The notes: generated by a model not told the origin, from the letters alone. A stretch of DNA of 64,000 nucleotides from Xanthomonas phaseoli pv. phaseoli (GCA_022749655.1 CP094243.1:2294001-2358000), one strand, 5' to 3'; counted from the stretch's first letter, positions 43,578-53,889 are shown. A program made the numbers and translations.

Positions 43578-43994
43578 TTGACCAGCCAAGCCCAAGTCAT
43601 CAAGACCTCCCTTCCGAACCCGCCGCCGTCCGTGCCGGCCCTGTTGGCTACCGTGCGCGAGGCTGTCGAAGAACTCAAGGCCAAGGACGTGGTCGAGATC
43701 GATGTGCGCGGCAAATCCAGCGTCTGCGACTACATGGTGGTGGTCTCCGGCACCTCGACCCGCCACGTCAAATCGATCGCCGACGAAGTGGTCAAGTTCG
43801 CCAAGCGTCTGGACGTGATGCCGCTGGGCGTGGAAGGCGAGCGCGAAGCCGAATGGGTGCTGGTCGACCTGGGCGATGTGGTGGTGCATGTGATGCTGCT
43901 GCCGCGCGTGCGCGAGTTCTATGCGCTGGAGCGTCTGTGGACCGTGGGCGATCAACGCCCGTCCGACGAAGACGAGTCCGACGAACTGCGCTGA
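43578..43994 (+). CDS. rsfS: ribosomal silencing factor RsfS
   Basis: 138 residues, TTG start. Typical sequence: VREAVEELKAKDVVEIDVRG, SSVCDYMVVVSGTSTRHVKS and EWVLVDLGDVVVHVMLL. RsfS binds the large ribosomal subunit protein uL14 and blocks subunit joining during starvation. The TTG at 43578 is the only reasonable start before the conserved region; no other in-frame start exists nearby. A perfect hairpin lies about 37 bp after the stop. In many relatives rlmH follows directly; here a minus-strand gene is inserted between. Confidence 0.93.
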   Translation: MTSQAQVIKTSLPNPPPSVPALLATVREAVEELKAKDVVEIDVRGKSSVCDYMVVVSGTSTRHVKSIADEVVKFAKRLDVMPLGVEGEREAEWVLVDLGDVVVHVMLLPRVREFYALERLWTVGDQRPSDEDESDELR

Positions 43995-44030
43995 ATCTGC
44001 GCAACTGCGCCGCAGGCGTGCAGAGACAGC

Positions 44031-44052
44031 AACGGCGCCCTTGGGCGCCGTT
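44031..44052 (+). terminator. hairpin terminator after rsfS
   Basis: Perfect 10-bp stem AACGGCGCCC with its complement and a two-base TT loop, 36 bp after rsfS. The T-tract is weak (TTATCGTC), so efficiency is uncertain, but the position between convergent genes rsfS and phoX fits a terminator. Confidence 0.65.
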
Positions 44053-44150
44053 ATCGTCTGGGGCGTCCGCTGCGCCATCGGTCGGCATCGTGCATTCCCC
44101 GCCACTCGCTGTTCGGGACAAGCACACCACCGGCGCGCAGCGCCACGCAC

Positions 44151-45686
44151 TTACAGCGGTCCGCGTTCCCACGGCCCGGTGATGGCCAGGGTGATGCCTG
44201 GCGTCTGGATGTTGATTAACAAGGTACGCGCCAACGGGTCCCAGCACGCGCCGCAGAACTCGGTGTCGCGGTAGTCGCCTTCGGCGATCGTCTTGCCGGC
44301 ATCGGCAATCTGCTGCGAGGTCAGCTGCACATTGTTCTTGGCCAGATAGAACGACGCGCCGTTGCGCGTCAGGCCGAGCAGACGCGCGCCAGGGCCGTAT
44401 TCGTCCGGGCTTTCGCCGCCGTCTTCGCACAACACCACGCCGCCGCGCGCACTCACCGTCACGTTGTCCGGGTTGTGCGCGGCCAGCTGATTGCCGCTGA
44501 CGAACAGCGCGCTCAGGCGTTGGGTAAACAGGTCCAGCACCCACACCGCACCGTTGCCGTAACCACGGCGCCCCTGCGCATCCATGCCGGTGCTGGTGTC
44601 GACGATGAACATCTTGCCGTAGCTGTACCAGATGCCTTCGCCGCGGCTCATGCGCAGCGCGCCATCGGCCCAGGCTTGTGCGAACGGACCGCTCAGGGTG
44701 TCGTTGGCGCCGATATCGGCAAAGCCGGTTGGGGCGGCGATGCTGTCCAGGTCGGGCTCGGAGATATCCACCCATTCCAGCTGGAACTGCTGGCCGATGC
44801 TGGCCACGGTCAGATCGGCATTACGGCGCCCGCGCACGCGTGCGGCCTGCAGCCGGCCACCGTTTTCCAGCGACCCGTTACGTCCACGGCGGTCGTTGGG
44901 AATGAAACGGTATAGCCCGGCCTTGTTGCGGTCGTCCTCGGTGAGATAGACGATGCCGGTGCGCGGGTCGATCGCCACCGCCTCATGGCTGAAACGGCCC
45001 AGGCCCACCAGTGGGCGGCCGGTGGTGCGGTGGCTGTCCGGGTCCACCTCGAACACATAGCCGTGCTTGCGGCCGGTGCTGGAGACCGCATTGGTCTTGA
45101 TCTCTTCGCAGCTCAGCCAGGTGCCCCACGGGGTCGGGCCACCGGCGCAGTTGACCAGGGTGCCGCCCAGGCTGGGCTCCAGGCTGCCCCAGCCGCGCCG
45201 GCCGTAGCTGAGCGTGGTGGTGCCGCCGCCGGCCTGCTGGGTGCCGCTGACGATGCCGGTGTCGTACATCGCCGGGGCGCGAAACGGGCTGCCTGCGCCG
45301 CGTTCGTGGTTGCGGATCAACACGTATTCCAGGCCGCGCAGCGGATCGCTACCGGGGCGCCAGTCGGGTCGGCGCAGGCCGACCACAGCCATGCCGTCAT
45401 GCCGGTCGGGGCAGGGTTGGCCGTCGTCCATGCGGTCGCCGCTCCAGCCGAACGAGCGGTAGCTGAAGCCCTGAGGCAGCTGCAGCAGCGGCAAACCGGT
45501 GCTCTGGTCGGGGACCGGGGCGAGTGGGCCGTACCGGCTCGGGACCGGCGCAAGTTGCGTGGCGGGCGAGGTGGCGGCCTGGGCCTGGCGCGACTGCAGC
45601 GCACTCAAGCTGCCAAGGGCGCCGGCGGCCATGACGGCAGCACTGCCCTTGAGAACCTGGCGGCGGGCGGGATCGAAAATCGGCAT
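44151..45686 (-). CDS. phoX: PhoX-type (DUF839) phosphatase with Tat signal
   Basis: 511 residues, intact. The Tat motif ARRQVLKG, then a hydrophobic stretch and AxA cleavage region (QAQAA), predicts export in folded form. The PhoX family core is visible: FSYRSFGWSGDRMDDG, ADNHDG-like region DRHDGMAVVG, LIRNHERG, NCAGGPTPWGTWLSCEE, HEAVAIDPRTGIVYLTEDD and HNPDNVTV. PhoX enzymes are calcium- and iron-dependent alkaline phosphatases of the periplasm. The gene is on the opposite strand inside the conserved lptE-pmbA cluster. Confidence 0.9.
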   Translation of the reverse strand: MPIFDPARRQVLKGSAAVMAAGALGSLSALQSRQAQAATSPATQLAPVPSRYGPLAPVPDQSTGLPLLQLPQGFSYRSFGWSGDRMDDGQPCPDRHDGMAVVGLRRPDWRPGSDPLRGLEYVLIRNHERGAGSPFRAPAMYDTGIVSGTQQAGGGTTTLSYGRRGWGSLEPSLGGTLVNCAGGPTPWGTWLSCEEIKTNAVSSTGRKHGYVFEVDPDSHRTTGRPLVGLGRFSHEAVAIDPRTGIVYLTEDDRNKAGLYRFIPNDRRGRNGSLENGGRLQAARVRGRRNADLTVASIGQQFQLEWVDISEPDLDSIAAPTGFADIGANDTLSGPFAQAWADGALRMSRGEGIWYSYGKMFIVDTSTGMDAQGRRGYGNGAVWVLDLFTQRLSALFVSGNQLAAHNPDNVTVSARGGVVLCEDGGESPDEYGPGARLLGLTRNGASFYLAKNNVQLTSQQIADAGKTIAEGDYRDTEFCGACWDPLARTLLINIQTPGITLAITGPWERGPL

Positions 45687-45807
45687 CGAACGACTCCTGC
45701 GTGGCTGGGTGGTCGGGCGACACTAATTGCCGGCTGTAACCACACCATGACACGCAGTGACAAATCGCCGCGGGCTGCCCGGGCTGTGACGCGGATATCA
45801 TGTGGCG

Positions 45808-46278
45808 ATGAAATGCCGACTCATCGCTACCGGCGAGCGCGCACCGAGCTGGGTAGCGCAAGGTTTTGCCGAATACCAGAAACGTCTCTCGCACTGGATG
45901 CCGCTGGAGCTGGTCGAGATCGAGCCCGGCCTGCGCGGCAAGGGCCGCGACGCGCAGCGCGCGACCGACGACGAAGGCCGTCGCGTGCTCGCCGCGCTGC
46001 CGAAAAACGCCTACGTGGTGGCGCTCGATGTCCCGGGGCGCCCGCTCAGTTCCGAACAGCTCGCCCAGCGCATGGAGCATTGGCGCGGACAGGGCCGCGA
46101 CCTGGCGTTTCTCATCGGCGGGCCGGAAGGCCACGCGGCAGAGGTGCTGAGAAGTGCCAGCGAAAGCTGGTCGATCGGGCCGCTGACCCTGCCGCACATG
46201 CTGGTGCGCCTGATTGTCGCCGAGCAGCTGTATCGCGCCGCGGCGATGCTGGCCAACCATCCCTATCACCGCGCATAA
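45808..46278 (+). CDS. rlmH: 23S rRNA (pseudouridine-1915-N3) methyltransferase RlmH
   Basis: 156 residues, SPOUT family. Conserved GLRGKGRDAQRATDDEG, VALDVPGRPLSSEQLAQR, FLIGGPEGHAAEVL (cofactor-binding knot) and the C-terminal LPHMLVRLIVAEQLYRAAAMLANHPYHR. It methylates the pseudouridine at position 1915 in the helix 69 loop. The ATG at 45808 begins the conserved MKCRLIATGE; GTG at 45802 would add two residues. Belongs to the housekeeping cluster separated from rsfS by phoX. Confidence 0.96.
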   Translation: MKCRLIATGERAPSWVAQGFAEYQKRLSHWMPLELVEIEPGLRGKGRDAQRATDDEGRRVLAALPKNAYVVALDVPGRPLSSEQLAQRMEHWRGQGRDLAFLIGGPEGHAAEVLRSASESWSIGPLTLPHMLVRLIVAEQLYRAAAMLANHPYHRA

Positions 46279-46373
46279 GCGCGGCTAACGAAACGTGTGT
46301 GCCGAGCCATATCGATGCGGCGGCTGCAATTGCAGGCCGCCGCATCCGCTCGCCGCTCAGTTGAGCGAGAAGC

Positions 46374-47033
46374 TCACCGGCACCAGGCCATAGGCCTGCA
46401 CACGGCCTGGCCGTTCTGCATCGCCGGCTGGAAGCGCCAATTGCGCAGCACCTGGCTGCGCGCGGCCAGGTCGAGCATGCGATGACCACTGCTGGTCTGC
46501 ACGCTCACTTCGGCCGGACGTCCATCGGTGCCAACCAGTACGCGCAGCAGTACCGTGCCTTGCTGGCCTGCACGCAGGGCGGCCGCCGGATAGCTCGGCG
46601 CGGGCGAACTCAGATACTGCAACTGACCTGCTTCGACCGGGCCGCTGGGTGCAGTGGTTGGCGACACACTGTCTGCAACAACGTCGGAGGCCGTTGCGGC
46701 AACGGCAGACGGTGCGCTGTCGACAACGGAGGTTTCACTGAGCAGCGGGGCCTGCACCGCTACCGGCAGCGGCTTGGTCGGTGAATGCGTTTTCGGCGTG
46801 AACTTTACTTCGACGGGAAACACCCGCGGTGGCGGCGGTGTCGGGATGCTGACCGGCATGAGCCAGCGTTCCTTTGGCGCGGTCTGCTGCGGAATGGCCC
46901 GGTGCGAGAGCGGAATCAATAACAACCCGCCCGCCAGTAGGTGCAATGCCACGGCCGTACTCATCGCCAGGACGCGCGAGGGGTCGATGCCAAGGGGTCG
47001 GGAAGAAACCTGCGATTGCGTGCGAACCATCAT
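46374..47033 (-). CDS. tonB: energy transducer TonB (last residues frameshifted)
   Basis: About 219 residues as read. One N-terminal transmembrane helix (VLAMSTAVALHLLAGGLLLIPL), a Pro-rich periplasmic stretch (PIPTPPPPRVFPVEV) and a TonB C-terminal domain (SYPAAALRAGQQGTVLLRVL, then MLDLAARSQVLRNWRFQPAMQNG). At 46397-46403 the frame shifts; removing TG or adding one base restores QAYGLVPVSFSLN and a stop at 46357-46359. TonB transmits the proton-motive force to outer-membrane receptors, so pairing with the adjacent receptor gene is natural. Start chosen at the tandem ATG of MMVRTQSQVSS. Confidence 0.88.
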   Translation of the reverse strand: MMVRTQSQVSSRPLGIDPSRVLAMSTAVALHLLAGGLLLIPLSHRAIPQQTAPKERWLMPVSIPTPPPPRVFPVEVKFTPKTHSPTKPLPVAVQAPLLSETSVVDSAPSAVAATASDVVADSVSPTTAPSGPVEAGQLQYLSSPAPSYPAAALRAGQQGTVLLRVLVGTDGRPAEVSVQTSSGHRMLDLAARSQVLRNWRFQPAMQNGQAVCRPMAWCR

Positions 47034-47261
47034 CCACCTCCAGAACGGAACTGCGGAAAGGACCAGCGCGACCCGGACGCACATCACCATCCGGTGGCGT
47101 AGGTTTACCGCAGCGGTGGCGACCGCACAAGCGCCACGCACATGTGCGCGGCTGAACCGGGCCGTCGGCGCGGCACGCGTGATGCTCATGGTGCTTGGGG
47201 ACACGTTGCGGCTCACGCGTGTCCGCTTGGGTCAATCGCGGCACTCATCCGCGCAAACAAA

Positions 47262-47283
47262 ACGCCCAGCCGAAGCTGGGCGT
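47262..47283 (-). terminator. intrinsic terminator 2 after the TonB-dependent receptor gene
   Basis: On the minus strand: stem ACGCCCAGC / GCTGGGCGT, a TTCG loop, then TTTTGTTTG. It acts as a backup to the terminator at 47298-47319. Confidence 0.85.
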
Positions 47284-47297
47284 GGATCGAAGAAAAG

Positions 47298-47319
47298 CCC
47301 AGCCCTTCGCAGGGCTGGG
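47298..47319 (-). terminator. intrinsic terminator 1 after the TonB-dependent receptor gene
   Basis: On the minus strand: stem CCCAGCCCT / AGGGCTGGG, a GCGA loop, then CTTTTCTT. It lies about 26 bp after the receptor stop codon. Confidence 0.88.
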
Positions 47320-47344
47320 GAAGCGACGCTGACGGGAGAGTGCG

Positions 47345-50300
47345 TCAGTAGTCGTACGACACGGACAGCACCGCGTAGCGCGGCTGGGTGAAATAGACCC
47401 CCATGCCGTAGGTGTTGGACAGGGTGTAGGGGCTGTCTTCCCAGGTGGAGTCCACTTGCAGCGGTTTGCGTTCGTTGAAGATGTTGAAGCCCTGCAGGGT
47501 GACGGCCAGTTTCTTGTCGGCAAATGCCGGGCGGTAGGTCAGGCCCAGGTCGACGATCTTCGTCCATGGCATGCGGCTGGCGTCGCCAGGCCGCGATGGC
47601 TGGCCGTTGCAGATGTGATAAGCCGAGCCGTAACCGACCGGGTCGCCCGCATCGGAAGACTCATCAGTGCCGTTGGTGCTGACATAGCCCAGGCAGGACC
47701 GTGGCGTTCCGGACAGGATGCGGATATTGCCCGCGACCAGCCATTCCGGTGCGATCTGGTATGAGCCGTAAATCTTGATCTGGTGGCGACGATCGTTGGC
47801 CAGGTCGCCGCCGGAATACCACATCAGCGCAGCTGCATCCCAGTCCTGGGTTTTGGACACGTCGGTCTGCCCGATATCGGATTTCACTTGGCCCTCTGTG
47901 TTTACCAAAGTTGCGCGACAGGGTGTAATCGATGCGGCCCTCCCACTTGCCGTCGAACGGATGCTGCAGGAACAGATCCAGTGCCAGGTACTTGCGCTTG
48001 GCCTTCTTGTCGAAGCCCCAATCGGCCGACGACATCGAAAGCGCGGTGCGGCCGGAACCATCCAGGTTGGCCAGGCTGAAGGAGTTGGTTTCGCTCGGGT
48101 TGAAGATGACGCACCCGGGAACATTGACGGTGCTGGGGTCAACGCCGATCGCAGTCAGCTTGGTGCGCATCTTGTCCGAATCGCAGACATCGTCGATGGC
48201 GGTGCCCAGGTTGCGGTAGGTGAACTTGGCGCCGGTGACCCAATCGCTGCCCAGCGTCTTGTCGAAGCCGACCATGAACTCGTCCTGGTACATCGACTTG
48301 AGATCCCGGGCGGCGACGCTGGCCGAGTCGGTCGGCTGGCCGCATTCCTGATTGGACGAGACCACGTTGCCGCCGCAGGAGAAGCCCGCGCTCGGGTCGA
48401 CCGCGATCGGCGTCAGGCCGGTGGGATTGCCTTGCGCATCGATGCCCGTGTAGTTGAAGTACTCGCGGGTGTAGGTTGATGGCGATGCCCCGCGGATGGC
48501 GACGCTGTTGGGCAGTGCCAGATAGTAGCGGCCAGCGTTACCGTAGACTTTGAATGACGAATCGCCGAACACGTCCCAACTCAGGCCCAGGCGCGGTGCC
48601 CACTGGTCGCCGCTTTCTACGTACGGCGTGCCGGCATCGTTGAAGTTGGTGAACTTGTCGTTGCGCACGCCCAGCGTCAGCAACAGGTTGTTGGTCACCT
48701 GCCACTTGTCTTCCAGGAAGTAAGCCTTCTGCCGGACCGACATGCTGGTGGATGTGTTGTAAACGCCTCGATACACGTAGTAACCGTCGCCGCCTGCCGG
48801 ACCAACGCCTAGCGAACCGCTGATCGGCAAATCCGGACGCGACGAATTACCGTAGGTCCAGGTATAACCCGGTCCGGTCGTGACCACGCCCTCGTTGTCG
48901 GCGTTGAAATACATGTTGTCGACGCCCGCGGCCAGCGTATGGGCGCCCAGCGCGTATTCCAGGTCCAGACGCAGACCATGCGTACGGTTTTCGCCGTCGC
49001 GTCCTTGGGACGACGTCTGATTGTTGCGGATCTCGTTGCCTCCGGTGACGGCGGGATCCTGCAGATTGGCCGAATACAGATACGGATTTGTGCTCGGGTT
49101 GTTGCGGTAGTCGCTTTGCTGGCTCTTGCCGTAGGTCGCGCTGAAGGTCAGTGCGTCGGTGATATAGCTGGTGTACTTGCCGATGTAGTAACGGTCGTTG
49201 ACCTTCACGGTGTCGGCGAATGCATCGTCTGCATTCGAGGTCACGCCGTCGTAGCCATTGAAGGCGCTGTAGACGCCACTCTCGCGGTAATTGTTTTTAC
49301 GCCAGTGAATTCGAGGACATTGCTGTCGTTGATATTCCAGTCGATCTTGGCATAAACCTTCGGCTCGTCCTGGCGATAGTTGTTGCGGCCGATGACCGGG
49401 TCGTCGCGGCGTGCGGTCGACACGCCTTCGGTACGTTCCTGTTCGGCGGCAATGAACACGAAGAGCCGGTCCTCGATCAGCGGTCCACCCGCGTAGGCGC
49501 TGTAGACCGTATTCCATGCCTGGTCGCCCTTGCGGCTGCGGTACAAGGTGCCGGGCAACGTTGGATCGCTATAACCATAGGCGCTGCTTGGCGGGGCAGT
49601 GTCCGGATAGAAGACATTCTTGTAGTCGCTGGACAGGCTTTTCGGCCGCCACAGCATCTGCCCGCCGAAGTGCCACTCGTTGGTGCCGCGCTTGCCGACC
49701 TGGCTGAGCACGCCGCCGGCCGAGCGGCCGTAGCGGGCGCTATAGCCGCCGGTATAGGTCTCTTGTTGGTCGATGGCGCCGTAGGGCAGGGTGACGCCGC
49801 CAATGTTGGTCAGCGGATTGGAGCTGAGATAGCCGTTGAGGTAGTAGGCGTTCTCGGTGACGCCGGCGCCGCCGAAGGAAATGGCGTTGCCGAAATAGCC
49901 GCTGCCCTGTACCGCGCCAGGCGACAACAGCGCGATCGCTTCGCCCGAGCGTGCCAGCGGCAAGCGCTGCAGTTGCTCGGCCGTAATGACGGTACGTGAA
50001 GCAGTGGCGGAGACGTCCACCGGCGAAATATTTTTGCCGGTCACCGTGATGGTGCCCAAGGTGGCAGTGTCGTCGGACGCACTGCTGCTGCCGAAGGACA
50101 CATCGGTACCGGCGCCAACGCGCAGTGCGATGTTCTTGCGGGTTTCGGCGGCCTGGCCTTCGCGTTGCAGCGTGACGGTGTAAGTGCCGACCGGAAGGTT
50201 GCCGATGGCATAACGGCCATTGGCATCGACCGTTGCCGTGCGCGTCAGACCGGTATCGCTCTGCGCGGTGACCGTTGCACCTGCACTGGCCGGCGCGCTT

Positions 50301-50458
50301 CCGTAGATGCCAGCAGTGGTACTTTGCGCGGCTGCAGTGCCGGTGGCGAGCATGCCGACGGCGCCGCTCAGGGCAAGCGCAAGCATGCTGATACGGCCAT
50401 AGCGCGCAGGCGAGGTGGAGCGGAACGAGCGGCGTTGCCGCGCGGCTTGGCTGGTCAT
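47345..50458 (-). pseudogene. TonB-dependent receptor, Oar type with N-terminal CarboxypepD-like domain, frameshifted twice
   Basis: The start MTSQAARQRRSFRSTSPARYG leads to a signal peptide cleaved near TAAAQS. A carboxypeptidase-regulatory-like beta-sandwich follows (TVDANGRYAIGNLPVGTYTV), then the plug (TASRTVITAEQLQRLPLARS) and a long beta-barrel ending VLSVSYDY. Two breaks: 49294-49298 (adding one A to AAAAA on the minus strand restores VKNNYRESGVYS) and 47901-47903 (removing one A restores SRNFGNTEGQVKSD). Repaired length is about 1038 residues. The Oar group is common in Xanthomonas and binds unknown large substrates. A 42-bp inverted repeat lies in the leader. Confidence 0.9.
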
Positions 50459-50534
50459 CTCTATCGCTCTCCGGATGGGCGCCGTCACGAAGATGACGGT
50501 GCGTTGACAACCGATGCTAGAGAGCGGTCGCGCC

Positions 50535-50576
50535 TGCTTAAAGAACGATTTCTCTGAATTTCATGTTTTTTAAGCA
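50535..50576. promoter_or_regulatory. inverted repeat upstream of the TonB-dependent receptor
   Basis: Arms TGCTTAAAGAAC (50535-50546) and GTTTTTTAAGCA (50565-50576) pair in 11 of 12 positions around an 18-base spacer. It lies 77-118 bp upstream of the receptor start codon, so it could be an operator with two half-sites or a leader hairpin. Confidence 0.5.
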
Positions 50577-50630
50577 CAAACAACCAAGAACGCGTATTCA
50601 GGACAAGTGGGTGTGACTCTGGACACTTGA

Positions 50631-50649
50631 ACCAAGCAATTGCTTTGGT
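50631..50649. promoter_or_regulatory. palindrome ACCAAGCAA-TTGCTTTGGT upstream of the TonB-dependent receptor
   Basis: A 19-base near-perfect palindrome centred on AATT; one extra A in the left arm would make it perfect. Such operators are typical of LacI-type and similar regulators. It lies 170-190 bp upstream of the receptor start. Confidence 0.4.
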
Positions 50650-50803
50650 CATGGAGAAGGTCGCTAGTGGCCAGTAATTAGTGATCACCAGCGACTGGCG
50701 GCGGCCAGAGGTGAGGTGTGCACTGGCAAGCGTGCAAACGACACTGCCCTCCGGGGAGGGCAGTGCAAATGCAACGCGTGGGACTGGACGATGGTCTGCC
50801 CTG

Positions 50804-51538
50804 TCAACGCCCCAGTTCGAACGTCACCTCCAGGTTGATCGACAAGGTGCTCTCGCCGGGTGCGACCGGGGTGTCCATCTCGGCCTTGGCCGAGCGCATC
50901 GAGGCGGCCATCATCATCGGGCGGACCGCGCCGCCGCTGCGGCCTTCGGAGATGCTGACGATGCGGCGCACCTTCAGGCCCAGCGATTTGGCATACGTTT
51001 CGGCGCGCGCCTGGGCCTTCTTCAGTGCGGCAACCCGGGCTTCGTCGTAGACCGGCTCGGGTTGGTCGATCGAAAAGCTGGGGCCGTTGATGTCGTTGGC
51101 GCCTTGCGCAACCAGCGCGTCGAGCACTTTGCCCAGGCGGGTGATGTCGCGCACCTTCAGGCTGACCGTGTTGCTGGCCTGGTAGCCGTTGATCTTGGGC
51201 GCTTCGTTCTCCTTGTAGGTGTACTGCGGGCTCAGGTTGATGCCGCTGGTTTGCACGTCCTTGTCGGCGATGCCGGCAGCCTTGACCGCGGCCATGACCT
51301 TGCTCATCTGTTCGGCGTTCTGGCGCATGGCGGCGTTGCCGTCGGCGGCCTGGGTGACCACACCGGCAGACAGCGTGGCGATGTCCGGCTCACGCTTGGC
51401 CTCGGCCTCGGCAGAGACGTTGAGCAGGGTGCCGTCGCTGGGAATGGTGTAGCTCGACGCAGGTTGGGCGTGGGCAGTCATGGCGGTTCCCGCAGCGATG
51501 GACAGGGCCAGCAACAACGGCTTGAGATGGGTACGCAT
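50804..51538 (-). CDS. SIMPL domain (DUF541) periplasmic protein
   Basis: 244 residues. The signal peptide ([20 protein letters not shown]) is followed by the SIMPL/DUF541 domain: [58 protein letters not shown] and [14 protein letters not shown]. The E. coli relative YggE lowers oxidative stress; the actual biochemistry is unknown. The ATG at 51538 begins the signal peptide. It is transcribed divergently from maf. Confidence 0.9.
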   Translation of the reverse strand: MRTHLKPLLLALSIAAGTAMTAHAQPASSYTIPSDGTLLNVSAEAEAKREPDIATLSAGVVTQAADGNAAMRQNAEQMSKVMAAVKAAGIADKDVQTSGINLSPQYTYKENEAPKINGYQASNTVSLKVRDITRLGKVLDALVAQGANDINGPSFSIDQPEPVYDEARVAALKKAQARAETYAKSLGLKVRRIVSISEGRSGGAVRPMMMAASMRSAKAEMDTPVAPGESTLSINLEVTFELGR

Positions 51539-51676
51539 GAGATCTCCTTGTCTGTGTGGGGAGCGTGTTGGCAGGTCGATGAATGTGTTGTGAGTCGAGC
51601 ACGACCACCCCGTTGGCAACGGTGTGTGCGTTCACCAGGCAAGCGGGCGAGTGCAGGCAACAGGTATGCTGGACGG

Positions 51677-52249
51677 ATGCTCTATCTCGCTTCCCGTTCG
51701 CCGCGCCGACAAGAACTCCTGCAACGCCTGGATGTGCCGTTCCAGACGTTGCAACTGGATGTGCCCGAGCTGCGCGCAGCCGATGAATCGCCCGACCAGT
51801 ACGTGCAGCGCGTTGCGCTGGAGAAGGCGCACGCCGGGCTGGCGCTGGTACAGGCCGCCGACCCCGACGCCATCGTGCTGGGCTCCGATACCGAAGTGGT
51901 GCTGGGCGAGCGGGTGTTCGGCAAGCCGGTCGACGTGGACGATGCCGTCGCCATGCTGCGCGCGTTGTCCGGGCGCACCCACCGGGTACTCACGGCAGTG
52001 GTTCTAGTCTGCGCACGGCGCGCACCGGCGCAGGCATTGGTGGTGTCGGAGGTCACCTTCGACACCCTCGATGATGCGCAGATCGCCGCCTACGCCGCCT
52101 GCGGCGAGCCGATGGGCAAGGCTGGCGCCTATGCGATCCAGGGCCGCGCCGAACGCTTCATCGCCCATCTGTCCGGCAGCTATTCCGGCGTGATGGGATT
52201 GCCACTGTATCACACCTCGCAGTTGCTCACAGCCTTCGGAGCGCATTGA
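51677..52249 (+). CDS. maf: Maf-type nucleotide pyrophosphatase
   Basis: 190 residues. Standard Maf motifs: [17 protein letters not shown] at the N-terminus, [19 protein letters not shown] with the catalytic acidic residue, [12 protein letters not shown] and [19 protein letters not shown], then [14 protein letters not shown]. Maf enzymes hydrolyse non-canonical NTPs (dTTP/UTP or m7GTP types) and prevent their use in nucleic acids. The start ATG follows a weak ribosome-binding site; the stop codon overlaps the start codon of rng (TGATG). Confidence 0.95.
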   Translation: MLYLASRSPRRQELLQRLDVPFQTLQLDVPELRAADESPDQYVQRVALEKAHAGLALVQAADPDAIVLGSDTEVVLGERVFGKPVDVDDAVAMLRALSGRTHRVLTAVVLVCARRAPAQALVVSEVTFDTLDDAQIAAYAACGEPMGKAGAYAIQGRAERFIAHLSGSYSGVMGLPLYHTSQLLTAFGAH

Positions 52250-53749
52250 TGTCGGAAGAGATTTTGGTCAACGTCACCCCGCGCGAGACCCGTGTGGCGG
52301 TGATCGAGAACGGCATGCTGCAGGAGTTGCATATCGAGCGCGGCTGGCGCCGGGGCGTGGTGGGCAATATCTACAAGGGCAAGGTGCAGCGGGTGATGCC
52401 CGGCATGCAGGCGGCGTTCGTCGAAGTGGGTCTGGAGCGTGCCGCGTTCCTGCATGCCAACGATGTGGTCCGGCTGACACCGGCGCCGGCCAGTGTGGTC
52501 GATACCGAGGAAACCCCGATCCCGCCGCCGCCGCCGGCCTCGGTGCCGATCGTGGAGCTGCTGCGCGACGGCCAGGAGATCGTGGTGCAGGTGGTCAAGG
52601 ACCCGATCGGCACCAAGGGTGCGCGGTTGACCACGCAGATCAGCATCCCTTCGCGCTATCTGGTGCTGTTGCCGCAGTCCAAGGTGGTTGGGGTGTCGGC
52701 GCGCATCGAAGACGAAGCCGAGCGGCTGCGCCTGAAGACAATCGTCAGCGAGGTCTCGGCCCAGCATGGCGGCTTCGGCTACATCATCCGTACCAACGCC
52801 GAGGGCCAGCCGGCCGAGGCGCTGGCCGAGGACATCGCCTACCTGTCGCGGGTCTGGAACGTGGTCGAGCGCCGCGGCCGCGAAGCGCCGCCGTGCAGCA
52901 TCATCTACGAAGACCTGAGCCTGCCGCTGCGTGCGGTGCGCGACCTGATCCGCCGCGACGTGGAAAAGGTCAAGGTCGATTCCAACGAGACCTTCGTGCA
53001 GTTGCAGGCCTTCGTGGCCAAGTACATGCCGGTGCTGGCCGAGCGACTGGAGTTGTACACCGGCGACCGCCCGATCTTCGACCTGTACGGGGTCGAAGAC
53101 GAGATCGGGCGTGCGCTGAACAAGCAGGTGCCGCTCAAATCCGGCGGCTATCTGGTGATCGACCAGACCGAGGCGATGACCACCATCGACGTCAATACCG
53201 GCTCGTTCGTCGGTCAGCGCAATCTGGAAGAAACCGTCTTTCGCACCAACCTGGAGGCCGCGCAGGCGGTGGCGCGGCAACTGCGCCTGCGCAACCTGGG
53301 CGGCATCATCATCATCGACTTCATCGACATGGACGATCCGGAGCACCGCCGGCAGGTGCTGCGCACGCTGGAAAAAGCGCTGGCACGCGATCACGCCAAG
53401 ACCCACCGTGTACGAGTTCTCGCCGTTGGGCCTGGTGGAGATGACCCGCAAGCGCACCGTCGAAAGCCTGGAGCGCCAGCTGTCGGAGACCTGCGGGCAC
53501 TGCGGCGGGCGCGGCACCATCAAGACCGCCGAAACGGTGACCTACGAGATCTTCCGCGAGATCACCCGCGCGGTGCGACAGTTCGATGCCGCGCGCCTGC
53601 TGGTGATCGCCTCCTCGAAAGTGGTCGCCCGCATCACCGAGGAAGAGTCCGCCGCCGTGGCCGAACTGGAAGAGTTCCTCGGCAAGAGCATCCGCTTCCA
53701 GTCCGACGACCAGTATCTGCAGGAGCAGTTTGATGTGGTGCTGCTGTGA
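52249..53749 (+). pseudogene. rng: ribonuclease G, frameshifted
   Basis: Starts [22 protein letters not shown], the RNase E/G signature. An S1 domain follows (GNIYKGKVQRVMPGMQAAFVEVG), then the nuclease core with the catalytic Asp pair in DQTEAMTTIDVNTGSFVG and IIIIDFIDMDDPEHR. The frame breaks at 53402-53404: removing one C from CCC restores KTTVYEFSPLGLVEMTRKR, with the zinc-link motif CGHCGGRG after it. The repaired protein is about 500 residues, the usual size. It processes 16S rRNA 5' ends and decays mRNA. Confidence 0.93.
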
Positions 53750-53751
53750 GA

Positions 53752-53782
53752 TCGGGATTGGGGAATCGGGATTCGGGATTTG
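53752..53782. repeat. dispersed repeat, GGGATTGGGGAATCGGG type
   Basis: Units ATCGGGATTGGGGAATCGGG and ATTCGGGATTTG immediately after the rng stop codon. Together with 53852-53882 it forms an inverted pair in the rng-yhdP gap. Confidence 0.8.
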
Positions 53783-53851
53783 TAAAAGCCGGCTCCGTCA
53801 TGATGTGCGGCCAGCAGGAGCGTTGACGTTACCGTGCTCGGACACGCTGTA

Positions 53852-53882
53852 ACCAATCCCGAATTCCCAATGCCCAATCCCC
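53852..53882. repeat. dispersed repeat, inverted copy (CCAATCCCGAATTCCC type)
   Basis: Inverted copy of 53752-53782. The rng-yhdP gap could fold as one long hairpin about 130 nt long. It ends 7 bases before the yhdP start codon. Confidence 0.8.
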
Positions 53883-53889
53883 GCTCCTG

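Larger units (their letters stand above)
47034..47344. other. intergenic region between tonB and the TonB-dependent receptor gene
   Basis: About 310 bp between two minus-strand genes. It contains two tandem intrinsic terminators for the receptor transcript and, closer to tonB, presumably the tonB promoter. No gene is supported. Confidence 0.6.
50459..50803. other. leader and promoter region of the TonB-dependent receptor gene
   Basis: About 345 bp between the receptor gene and the SIMPL gene, both on the minus strand. It is AT-rich compared with its surroundings and contains two inverted repeats, at 50535-50576 and 50631-50649, listed separately. Confidence 0.6.
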
